From assembly GCA_019422525.1 (NCBI GenBank), contig JAHZDE010000018.1, forward strand, positions 1 to 5,476: 5,476 nt of DNA, written 5' to 3'. The stretch comes from Clostridiales bacterium (GTDB lineage Bacteria > Bacillota > Clostridia > Oscillospirales > Acutalibacteraceae). Each line of letters begins with the position of its first letter. The stretch's first letter is position 1. The translations under genes were made by a program, and so were the position numbers. Positions 1 to 5,476 of this stretch are shown here, piece after piece. The notes beneath the pieces are model-generated. The model ran no database searches. It saw only the letters and a list, made by a program, of their open reading frames with translations, and was not told where the DNA came from.

Positions 1-1591
1 GGTTGATACCGGCTTTTGTGGGGATCAGGCTCTTGCCCTTGCGTTCCACAAATCCGGCAGCCACCAGCTTTTCGATGATAGCCGCCCTGGTCGCAGGCGT
101 GCCAAGCCCTTTCCGCTCCGCCTCGTCGGGGATACCATCCTTGCCTGCGTTCTCCATAGCGGACAGGAGGGTATCTTCGGTGTAGGGCTTCGGTGGCTGG
201 GTGAAATGCTCGGTAACAGCAACCTCCGCACCGTCAAAAACTTGTCCTTCGGTGAAGTCCGGCAGTGCACCGCCGTCCCCGTCCGCAGGCTTTTCTTTCA
301 AGAGGGCACGGAAAATGCGGTCGATTTCCCGCCAGCCTTCGGAGAGGATGTGCTTACCCTTTGCAGTGAAGGAATGGCCACCGCAGTCGAAAATTGCCGT
401 GACCGCCTCATACACATACGGCTCCGCCGACGCACACAGTAGCTTGCAGCAGACCAGCAGGAACAAATTGCGCTCGCCCAGGGGCAGAGCTTTGATATCC
501 ACTTTTTCAATCTCCATCGTGGGGATAATGGCGTGGTGGTCAGATACGTCCTTGTCGGAGCTCATGGCCTCCACCAGCGGGAAGAAGTTGCTGATCCCGT
601 CAAAGGGCGGCACCTTCGCCGCCAGATGGATGACGCAGGAGGCTGTTTCCGCCATGTCGGAGGTCAGATACCGGCTGTCCGTGCGGGGATAGGTCAGCAG
701 CTTCTTTTCGTAGAGGCTCTGGGCGTAGTCAAGGGTCTGCTTCGCCGTGTATCCGAACAGGCGGTTCGCCTCCCGCTGCAAGGTGGTAAGATCATAGAGC
801 TTCGGCGGCTGTTCCTTCTTCTGCTCCTTCGTGACGGAAGTACAGGTGACGGCCGCACCCTTGCACATGGCCGCTGCCTGTTCCGCCGCTGCCGGATCGG
901 TGAACTTTTCCGAAACCGCTTCGGCTCCGGTCAGCGTCAGACGCAGCAAATGATATTTTTCCTTGTGAAACAGCGTGATCTTTGCGTCACGCTCCGCCAG
1001 CATTGCCAGTGTGGGGGTCTGAACACGGCCCACATTCAAGGTGCGGTGATAGAGAACGGAGAAAAGGCGCGTGGCGTTGATCCCCACCAGCCAATCCGCT
1101 TTCTGGCGGCAGAGGGCAGATTGATACAGGGCTTCATAATCGGTGCCAGGGTGCAGATCAGAAAAGCCCTCCCGGATAGCGCTGTCCTCCATCGAGGAAA
1201 TCCAGAGACGGAGGACCGGCTTGCGGCAGCCGGTCATTTCATACACCAGTCGGAAAATCAGCTCACCTTCACGCCCGGCGTCACAGGCATTGACGATGGT
1301 ATCCACGTCGGGGCGGTTCATCAGGGCGCGGAGATTTTCAAAAGCGTCCTCCTTGCCCGGTGCCAGCACATAGCGGAACGGCTCCGGCAGAATGGGAAGA
1401 TCATCATAACGCCATTTCTTGAAACGCTCGTCATAGCCGCCCGCATCCATTGGGGATACCAGGTGCCCCACGCACCAGGATACGAGAAGGCCACTGCCCT
1501 CATAAAAGCCATCGGCCCCGGATTTAGCACCCAGGGCCGACGCAATAGATTTTGCTACACTCGGTTTTTCTGCGATAATCAGTTTACTCAT
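1..1591 (-). CDS. topB: DNA topoisomerase III (type IA), 3' end outside window
   Basis: Type IA topoisomerase that cuts one DNA strand through a 5'-phosphotyrosine and passes another strand, giving relaxation and decatenation in the cytoplasm. About 530 residues are visible with no internal stop, and the frame is still open at base 1. Seen in order: the TOPRIM start MSKLIIAEKPSVAK with Glu8; TOPRIM motif DAGREGE at 104-110; QKADWLVGINATR at 163-175; VGRVQTPTLA at 187-196; LTYPRTDSRYL, whose Tyr301 is the expected nucleophile; SDHHAIIPT near 350-358; GTPATRA at 497-503. All are type IA landmarks. Plasmid and ICE forms are usually near 700 residues, so a C-terminal part is probably missing beyond the window. 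The ATG at 1591 is chosen because GGAGG lies 6 nt upstream and the TOPRIM motif starts at once. It overlaps the end of the DUF4366 gene by 8 nt, so translation is probably coupled. Topoisomerase III genes at this place are typical of Tn1549-like elements. The alternative, chromosomal topA, is disfavoured by the motifs and neighbours. Confidence 0.95.
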   Translation of the reverse strand, partial: MSKLIIAEKPSVAKSIASALGAKSGADGFYEGSGLLVSWCVGHLVSPMDAGGYDERFKKWRYDDLPILPEPFRYVLAPGKEDAFENLRALMNRPDVDTIVNACDAGREGELIFRLVYEMTGCRKPVLRLWISSMEDSAIREGFSDLHPGTDYEALYQSALCRQKADWLVGINATRLFSVLYHRTLNVGRVQTPTLAMLAERDAKITLFHKEKYHLLRLTLTGAEAVSEKFTDPAAAEQAAAMCKGAAVTCTSVTKEQKKEQPPKLYDLTTLQREANRLFGYTAKQTLDYAQSLYEKKLLTYPRTDSRYLTSDMAETASCVIHLAAKVPPFDGISNFFPLVEAMSSDKDVSDHHAIIPTMEIEKVDIKALPLGERNLFLLVCCKLLCASAEPYVYEAVTAIFDCGGHSFTAKGKHILSEGWREIDRIFRALLKEKPADGDGGALPDFTEGQVFDGAEVAVTEHFTQPPKPYTEDTLLSAMENAGKDGIPDEAERKGLGTPATRAAIIEKLVAAGFVERKGKSLIPTKAGIN

Positions 1592-2660
1592 TCTTTTCCT
1601 CCGTTTCCTCGTCCTCAGTCAGATATTCTTCTTCATCCTCCAGGTCGAAATCATCCAGATCAGCGGGAACTTTCTTGCCCTGCTTCGGTTTCAACACCAG
1701 GAAATAGACCGCCGCGCCGCCTCCGGCTGCAAGGATCAGCAGCACCGCCAGGATCGCCCCGGTATTGCTTTTCTTTTCGGGTTCCGGATTCTCCGGCTCG
1801 GTGGGCTCCGCGGTTTTCTGTTCTGTGCCAACACATTCACTGAGGTTTTTTACGCAGACCGGGCAAGCGGTATTGACCGCTCCGGCCTGGCACTTTTCCG
1901 TACAGGTGCAGACAATAGGTGTTTCCGCCTTTTCTCCATCCTCCGTGAGTGCCATGAGGTCGGCTTCATCCACCTGGTTCAGAAAATGCACGGTTTCCTC
2001 GCCCTCGTCGTCACGGTCGATAATGAGATAGAACACATTGCCGTTCTTCGTTTCTACTGTAATAAACTGCTTGCCACTGGTGGCAGGGCTGCCGATATCG
2101 TCAATCAGTGACAGGTTCCCATCCGGCGTCAAAGCGGCACCGCCATTCAAACCGCCGCCCAGCATCCCCAGCAGATTTTCCAGCGTTTCAGCGTCCAGGG
2201 AGAAAGAGCCTTCCCCGGAACCAGCCTCGCCGTCACTTACTGTCATGTAGCCGGAATAGACATAGCCGACTTTCTCCGGCAGGATGACCTTCAGCCAGTC
2301 ACCGTCCGTGCCGATTACCTTCACGGTCGTTCCGTTGGGAAGCTGAGTGAAGGCGGTGTAGTCCATTCCCGCACCCGTGCGGACATTCAGATTGCCGCCG
2401 CCCGTGGTGACGGTGCCGGTCTGCCCGGAGTCATTTTCGCCGGAACTGAACTGGATACCATCCTCGGTGACGGATACCGTGACCTGGCTGCCGGCCAGAG
2501 CGGAAAGCAGATCAGAGACATCCCCGGCCGTTTCCTGTTCAGCCACGGACTCCGTGCTTTCCTCGCCGCCGCTGGCAAAGGCGGTGACAGAAAAAGCGGC
2601 AGTGCTGAGCACCACCGCCAAAAGAGCCGATACCATTTTTGTCATAAAGTTATGCTTCAT
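1584..2660 (-). CDS. DUF4366 (CD1107-type) mobile-element membrane protein with SH3b domain
   Basis: A 358-residue single-pass surface protein of unknown exact function. It resembles the DUF4366/CD1107 proteins encoded next to topB in Tn1549-like elements. Visible parts: a signal peptide at about 1-30 with basic start, hydrophobic core and an AFAS-like cleavage site; an acidic linker; a bacterial SH3 domain at about 81-142 (NLNVRTGAGMDYTAF, then GDWLKV and VGYVYSGYM); a Gly-rich stretch at 165-175; the DUF4366-like part at about 180-245; six cysteines at 251-276; a Pro/Glu-rich spacer; a transmembrane helix at about 300-323; and an acidic cytoplasmic tail at 334-358. SH3b domains usually bind cell wall peptides, so an anchoring role beside the NlpC/P60 protein is inferred. 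The ATG at 2660 is preferred over one at 2684 because GGAGGG lies 8 nt upstream and the signal peptide starts directly. It overlaps the DUF4315 gene by 11 nt and topB by 8 nt. Confidence 0.87.
   Translation of the reverse strand: MKHNFMTKMVSALLAVVLSTAAFSVTAFASGGEESTESVAEQETAGDVSDLLSALAGSQVTVSVTEDGIQFSSGENDSGQTGTVTTGGGNLNVRTGAGMDYTAFTQLPNGTTVKVIGTDGDWLKVILPEKVGYVYSGYMTVSDGEAGSGEGSFSLDAETLENLLGMLGGGLNGGAALTPDGNLSLIDDIGSPATSGKQFITVETKNGNVFYLIIDRDDEGEETVHFLNQVDEADLMALTEDGEKAETPIVCTCTEKCQAGAVNTACPVCVKNLSECVGTEQKTAEPTEPENPEPEKKSNTGAILAVLLILAAGGGAAVYFLVLKPKQGKKVPADLDDFDLEDEEEYLTEDEETEEKNE
1598..1602 (-). promoter_or_regulatory. Ribosome binding site of topB, inside the DUF4366 gene
   Basis: GGAGG on the minus strand, 6 nt before the topB ATG. 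It lies within the last codons of the upstream gene, so the same purine run codes for Glu-rich residues and recruits ribosomes. It supports the start at 1591 and coupling through the 8-nt overlap. Confidence 0.8.
1598..1610 (-). repeat. 13-nt direct repeat GAGGAAACGGAGG, copy at DUF4366-topB junction
   Basis: Identical to the 13 nt at 2670-2682. It encodes Glu-Glu-Thr-Glu in the acidic tail of the DUF4366 protein, and its GGAGG is the topB ribosome site, 6 nt before the ATG. Confidence 0.7.
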
Positions 2661-2922
2661 CCTCGCATCCCTCCGTTTCCTCATTCTCGGTGTTGCCCTC
2701 CTGCAGCATACCTTCCGGCAGGGAGATCATACCGCTGGCATAGGCTTTCAGGAAGGCGGTCAGCTCCTTGTTGTCCATCTTCACGGCTTTCACCATGCGG
2801 ACGATTTCCAGATTTTCTTCCTCCGCAAGCTGAGCCTCCAGCGCACGAAGGCGTTTCTGCTGCTCCGCGATCTTTTCTTTGGTTTTCGCAATGTCATTGC
2901 GGATCTTCTGTGTCGTTGCCAT
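2650..2922 (-). CDS. DUF4315-type small coiled-coil protein
   Basis: A 90-residue protein resembling the DUF4315 family of conjugative-element proteins; its function is unknown. Residues about 5-38 form a charged helix rich in Lys, Glu, Gln and Ala with Leu/Ile spacing typical of a coiled coil (KIRNDIAKTKEKIAEQQKRL onward). Residues 39-75 hold the conserved-looking part IVRMVKAVKMDNKELTAFLK. The last 15 residues are strongly acidic. There is no signal peptide or membrane segment, so it is probably cytoplasmic. It sits between the NlpC/P60 and DUF4366 genes, the place where this family is normally found. The ATG at 2922 follows GGAGG by 11 nt, a slightly long spacing. Its stop lies inside the start region of the DUF4366 gene, an 11-nt overlap. 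A structural or adaptor role in the transfer apparatus is possible, but nothing in the sequence proves it. Confidence 0.87.
   Translation of the reverse strand: MATTQKIRNDIAKTKEKIAEQQKRLRALEAQLAEEENLEIVRMVKAVKMDNKELTAFLKAYASGMISLPEGMLQEGNTENEETEGCEDEA
2669..2674 (-). promoter_or_regulatory. Ribosome binding site deciding the DUF4366 start
   Basis: GGAGGG on the minus strand, 8 nt before the ATG at 2660 and inside the 3' end of the DUF4315 gene. The in-frame ATG at 2684 has no comparable site and lies upstream of this one, so 2660 is the better start. Confidence 0.75.
2670..2682 (-). repeat. 13-nt direct repeat GAGGAAACGGAGG, copy at DUF4315-DUF4366 junction
   Basis: Second identical copy. 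It encodes Glu-Glu-Thr-Glu in the acidic end of the DUF4315 protein in the same codon phase as the other copy, and its GGAGG is the ribosome site of the DUF4366 gene. Confidence 0.7.
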
Positions 2923-2933
2923 AAATCAAATTA

Positions 2934-2938
2934 CCTCC
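2934..2938 (-). promoter_or_regulatory. Ribosome binding site of the DUF4315 gene
   Basis: GGAGG followed by TAA on the minus strand, 11 nt before the ATG at 2922, in the 26-nt gap after the NlpC/P60 gene. This gap is the only true intergenic space in the window and is too short for a promoter with terminator. Confidence 0.75.
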
Positions 2939-2948
2939 ATATCGTTTT

Positions 2949-4928
2949 TTAGTTGTAGGGCGGTCGCCCGAAAGCGTAAAAGTGGGATTGCCAGTAGCTT
3001 GTGTTGATATCTGCATACTGAATGGGGTCGCCGCAGTGCAGCATTTTTCCGCCGCCCACATAGATACCCACATGGGAAACGCCCGGTGTATCGTAAGTAC
3101 CGACGAAAAAGATCAAGTCGCCGGGTCTTGCGTTGGCAGAGGATACCGGGGTGGAAACGTTGTAGAGCCCCTGGGCTCCCAGCCTGCCCGTATTGCAGAC
3201 ACCGCTTTGCGTCAGCACCCAGGATACGAAGCCAGAGCAATCAAAAGAAGTGTTCGGATTGCTGCCGCCCCAGACATAAGGATAGCCGATGTACTTCTCC
3301 GCCTCGGTAATGAGCGCCGCAAAGGTTTCATCTTCCAGTGCGGAAGGCGGGATATCATAGGTGGTGGGCGGTTTGGTGTACTTATCTACATAGCCGGAGC
3401 CAGGAAACAAATCTTCCCGGTTTCCCAGCGTTGCCATATAGACCGCATACAGGGAAAGCATTTCCTCGTCCATGATGTAGACCGGCACATGGGAAAGGTC
3501 GAAGTTTTCCAGCTTCACATTGCAAATATAGTAGTTGTACGGTACTTCCACGTCATAGTCGTTTCCTTCGCTGTCTGTCCGTGTCTCAGTCCGATAGCGC
3601 ACCTCCACTTCCACGGTCTGCGTCAGAATGTACTGCTTTTCAAAGAGCATTTGCAGCTCCGTCTGAACCTCGTCGATGGTGAACACCCCTTCATGGAACG
3701 CCGTGAGAATGGAGATCAGCACATAAGGGTCATGCTCGATCTCATCCAGATCAAAACGGTATTCGTCATATCCGGGGTGCAGAGCCTCATAGTGGTCCAG
3801 CTCATATTGAAGCTCCTGCTCCAGTTCGCAGTAGGCCGCCTCCACAGCCAGCATATCCGCATCCTCGGAGAGATAAGAAGAAGTAAATACACCGCCCACG
3901 CCGGAGCCTGCCATCATGGAACAGGAAGATACCCCGCCAAACAGCAGAGCAACACAGGCGCCAATGCCGATCACAAATAGCACCGCCCGGCTATGGTGTT
4001 TGATGTAGAGGAATGTTTCCTTGAAGGCGTCCTTTGCTTTCTGCGCCGCACTTTTCGCCGTGGCCGCTGTGTTCTTTGCGGTTTTCTCTGCCTGTCGCAG
4101 CTCCTTTGCATAGTTCCGCTTGATCCGCTGTTTCTGCAGAAAGCGGGATACCGGGTTAGAAGCCGCCAATGCAGGATCATCATGCAGTGCCTTTTGGTAA
4201 AGGTAGTCGGCGTTTGCCTTAAAAGAAGCCTGCTCTGCCTTCGCCGCGTCACGCCAGGGCTTTGTGCGGTGATGGTGGACGGCGGCACGGACTTTGCCTT
4301 TTCCGCAGGCAAGCCCGCGTTCCGTCAGCACCTCGCCCTTGTGTCCGGCCTCAACACCCACATTTTCCTGCTCTACCTCATGCACCTTCGCGTGGGCGGC
4401 GTGGACAATCTCATGGACCGGCCGAGAAAGCGGATTGTGCCGCAGGCGTCCATTGGGGCGTTTCTCCACTTCTTCAAAGTGAAGCTGCGTTTTGCCTTTT
4501 CCGGCTGTCTCGTCAAAAACACGCTCGGTACGGAGAACTTTCTTTGTGGGGATAGCGGCCTTTGTCGCGTCCAGCCTGTCCGCCGCACGGTCGGAACGGT
4601 CGATGTACTTTCCAAGTGCGGGATCGGCACGTTCTTCCTCGGTAAATTGCAGGCTGGAGGACGGGCGCTGCCTTGCGGCAGAACCATCCCGCACTGCCTG
4701 TGTGTCAGCCTTTTCCGCCTTTCGTGCGCTTTTCTTCTCATGGTGTTCCGCCGCACGCAGGGCAAGGTCAGCCGCAGCGCCAGCGGATTCTTCCGAAGAA
4801 ACGGACAGCTCCGTTTCTGGTTCACGGCTGCTGATATGTTTCACCTCGCCCGTGGCAAGGTTTTCCGATACCGCACCGTCACGGGTCATTTTCTGCGTGA
4901 TCTTATCGGTCGCTTTCAGTTCCCTCAT
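2949..4928 (-). CDS. Membrane-anchored NlpC/P60 cell wall hydrolase (CD1108-type)
   Basis: A 659-residue protein likely to cut peptidoglycan stem peptides so that the conjugation channel can cross the wall. Seen: a long charged N-terminal region (1-310) with no signal peptide, including a His-rich stretch near 172-220 and a Lys/Ala-rich helix at about 265-310; one hydrophobic segment at about 313-338; an outside region at 340-530; and a C-terminal NlpC/P60 (C40) domain at about 535-659. The domain keeps YPYVWGG at 549-555, FDCSGF with catalytic Cys564, RPGDLIFF at 601-608, SHVGIYVG with His619, and MLHCGDP with His631. The 12-residue His spacing fits the Cys-His-His triad of the family, so it looks active. 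Topology is inferred as N-in, C-out. The start at 4928 has AAGGTG 7 nt upstream and overlaps the methyltransferase frame by 4 nt (ATGA). Tn1549-like elements carry this protein near VirB4, which would lie beyond the window. A homologous role in Tn916 is played by Orf14-type hydrolases. Confidence 0.92.
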   Translation of the reverse strand: MRELKATDKITQKMTRDGAVSENLATGEVKHISSREPETELSVSSEESAGAAADLALRAAEHHEKKSARKAEKADTQAVRDGSAARQRPSSSLQFTEEERADPALGKYIDRSDRAADRLDATKAAIPTKKVLRTERVFDETAGKGKTQLHFEEVEKRPNGRLRHNPLSRPVHEIVHAAHAKVHEVEQENVGVEAGHKGEVLTERGLACGKGKVRAAVHHHRTKPWRDAAKAEQASFKANADYLYQKALHDDPALAASNPVSRFLQKQRIKRNYAKELRQAEKTAKNTAATAKSAAQKAKDAFKETFLYIKHHSRAVLFVIGIGACVALLFGGVSSCSMMAGSGVGGVFTSSYLSEDADMLAVEAAYCELEQELQYELDHYEALHPGYDEYRFDLDEIEHDPYVLISILTAFHEGVFTIDEVQTELQMLFEKQYILTQTVEVEVRYRTETRTDSEGNDYDVEVPYNYYICNVKLENFDLSHVPVYIMDEEMLSLYAVYMATLGNREDLFPGSGYVDKYTKPPTTYDIPPSALEDETFAALITEAEKYIGYPYVWGGSNPNTSFDCSGFVSWVLTQSGVCNTGRLGAQGLYNVSTPVSSANARPGDLIFFVGTYDTPGVSHVGIYVGGGKMLHCGDPIQYADINTSYWQSHFYAFGRPPYN

Positions 4929-4935
4929 AGGCAGT

Positions 4936-4941
4936 CACCTT
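4936..4941 (-). promoter_or_regulatory. Ribosome binding site of the NlpC/P60 gene
   Basis: AAGGTG on the minus strand, 7 nt before the ATG at 4928, preceded by further purines (GGAAAGG). It lies inside the methyltransferase 3' end. Because it is present, the NlpC/P60 gene should still be translated even if upstream translation stops early at 5080. Confidence 0.65.
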
Positions 4942-5079
4942 CCTTTCCATAGGGGCAGAAGTCGCCGCAGGTGCCATTCTCAATCATGGCGATATAGCGA
5001 AAAATGGGATATGCCTGGGGCGGGCAGACCGCATTTCCCAAAGTTTTCAGCCGCAGAGCCCGGTCCTCCATGCGCTCGG

Positions 5080-5476
5080 TCATGCGGGGGATTCCTTCCG
5101 GTTCGGCGGCCCAGAGGATACGTCCGTCCATCCTTTCGGGAAGCCCATGAGCCATTCCACCCAATCCGGATTCAGCGCCGCCGTTTCGGACACCGGCCAC
5201 TCCTGGGAGATGATCTGCGCCGACAGGTTTCCGTCCTTCTTCGCCGGATCGAAGGCCGACGGCTTCAAGGTTGAGCGGAAACCGTCCGACGCCACCGGGG
5301 TCAGATAGAATACCGCCGCCGACAGGCTGAGGCTCCAGATCGCCCCGTTTCGGTTCCTCTTGCGGAATATCCCATTGTCCGACAGGAACACATCCAGGCT
5401 TGCCGCGTCCCTGGCGGTGTTGTTGTCGGAGGCAAGGGGTGTGGGAAACATCAGCCGCGACGATAAAAGTTCGCTG
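5080..5476 (-). pseudogene. DNA cytosine methyltransferase, upstream part before frameshift (partial)
   Basis: The frame is open from the window edge to a TGA at 5080-5082. It reads through two TPxASD segments (at 5442-5425 and 5301-5284), a GNLSAQI segment, and then NPDWVEWLMGFPKGWTD, ending near 5122. That last motif is typical of the region around motif IX in phage- and ICE-borne C5 DNA methyltransferases. After GWTD the frame gives VSSGPPNRKESPA and stops, which is unlike the family. The expected continuation is in the neighbouring frame (next entry). The catalytic PCQ and ENV motifs would lie upstream of the window, so activity and target cannot be judged. I infer one gene broken by a net -1 mod 3 change near 5117-5127. 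A sequencing or assembly error is an equally good explanation, in which case this is a normal CDS covering 4925 to beyond 5476. Confidence 0.72.
5117..5127 (-). other. Probable frameshift point at a GGAC tandem repeat
   Basis: On the minus strand the sequence here contains GGACGGACGT. Family-like protein is read in one frame up to GWTD and in the -1 frame from ILW on. Adding one more GGAC unit would give an unbroken GWTDGRILWAAEPEG, so loss of a tetranucleotide copy by slippage is a simple explanation. A missing single base in the read is the other. Confidence 0.6.

Larger units (their letters stand above)
4925..5200 (-). pseudogene. DNA cytosine methyltransferase, C-terminal part in shifted frame (motif X)
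   Basis: Recognisable methyltransferase sequence starts near 5119 with ILWAAEPEGIPR and goes on through RALRLKTLGNAVCPPQAYPIF. GNAVCPP matches motif X (GNxVxP) of C5 methyltransferases, which completes the cofactor pocket. It ends with RYIAMIE and a short Cys-containing tail (CGDFCPYGKEGDCL). An open frame exists back to a GTG at 5200, but the residues before about 5119 are the out-of-frame reading of the upstream part, and CAGGA directly touching that GTG is not a usable ribosome site. It is therefore best read as the displaced 3' end of the methyltransferase gene and not a separate gene. Its TGA at 4925-4927 overlaps the NlpC/P60 ATG in the arrangement ATGA, which suggests that the gene was translationally coupled to it when intact. 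Confidence 0.72.

Noticed and set aside
533..1843. Long plus-strand open frame (436 codons)
   Set aside because: Lies opposite topB and the DUF4366 gene, and the translation shows no family motif. It is an antisense shadow of GC-rich coding sequence.
2661..2684. Earlier start of the DUF4366 protein at 2684
   Set aside because: It adds eight mostly charged residues before the signal peptide, and the best ribosome site lies downstream of that ATG.
2982..3980. Long plus-strand open frame (332 codons)
   Set aside because: Fully antisense to the NlpC/P60 gene, which has clear catalytic motifs; the His/Arg-rich translation shows no recognisable domain.
3993..4952. Long plus-strand open frame (319 codons)
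   Set aside because: Antisense to the N-terminal half of the NlpC/P60 gene; Cys/Arg/Phe-rich shadow composition.
5117..5140. Programmed -1 ribosomal frameshift to join the two methyltransferase frames
   Set aside because: No X XXY YYZ slippery heptamer in the needed phase was seen near the switch; an indel explains it more simply.
4492..5274. Plus-strand open frame (260 codons) over the methyltransferase region
   Set aside because: Ser/Arg-rich shadow; the opposite strand carries the recognisable motifs IX and X.
1..5476. CRISPR array, tRNA, insertion sequence or attachment site
   Set aside because: No spaced repeats, cloverleaf-like sequence, transposase motifs or integrase-type direct repeats were noticed; nearly all bases are in coding frames.

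Overview
The window looks like a piece of the conjugation module of an integrative conjugative element of the Tn1549/CTn4 type, from a gut Clostridia (Bacillota) host. The evidence is the gene order: a C-terminal DNA methyltransferase piece, a membrane-anchored NlpC/P60 protein (CD1108 type), a small DUF4315 protein, a DUF4366 membrane protein (CD1107 type) and topoisomerase III. The bases are GC-rich by eye and every gene has a purine-rich Shine-Dalgarno site. The host species cannot be named from the sequence. No integrase, relaxase or att site lies in the window, so the element type rests on family knowledge.

All genes are on the minus strand and read from high to low coordinates. From 5476 to 4925 is the 3' part of a C5-type DNA methyltransferase gene, which enters from outside the window and appears broken by a frameshift near 5120. 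Its tail overlaps the NlpC/P60 gene (4928-2949) by 4 nt. A 26-nt gap leads to the DUF4315 gene (2922-2650), which overlaps the DUF4366 gene (2660-1584) by 11 nt. That gene overlaps topB (1591 to 1, running out of the window) by 8 nt. No intergenic space longer than 26 nt exists, and I see no promoter, terminator, RNA gene, CRISPR array or insertion sequence. The genes are probably co-transcribed from a promoter upstream of 5476 and translationally coupled.

Likely roles: the NlpC/P60 ectodomain cuts peptidoglycan to let the type IV-like transfer channel through the wall. The DUF4366 protein is a single-pass surface protein with a bacterial SH3 domain and may be its wall-binding partner. DUF4315 is a small coiled-coil protein of unknown role. 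TopB relaxes or decatenates element DNA during transfer or replication. The methyltransferase would protect element DNA if intact.

The observations most worth following are the methyltransferase frameshift at a GGAC tandem repeat, a 13-nt repeat that is both an acidic C-terminal coding segment and the Shine-Dalgarno site of the next gene at two junctions, and the placement of SH3b and NlpC/P60 domains on two separate membrane proteins.
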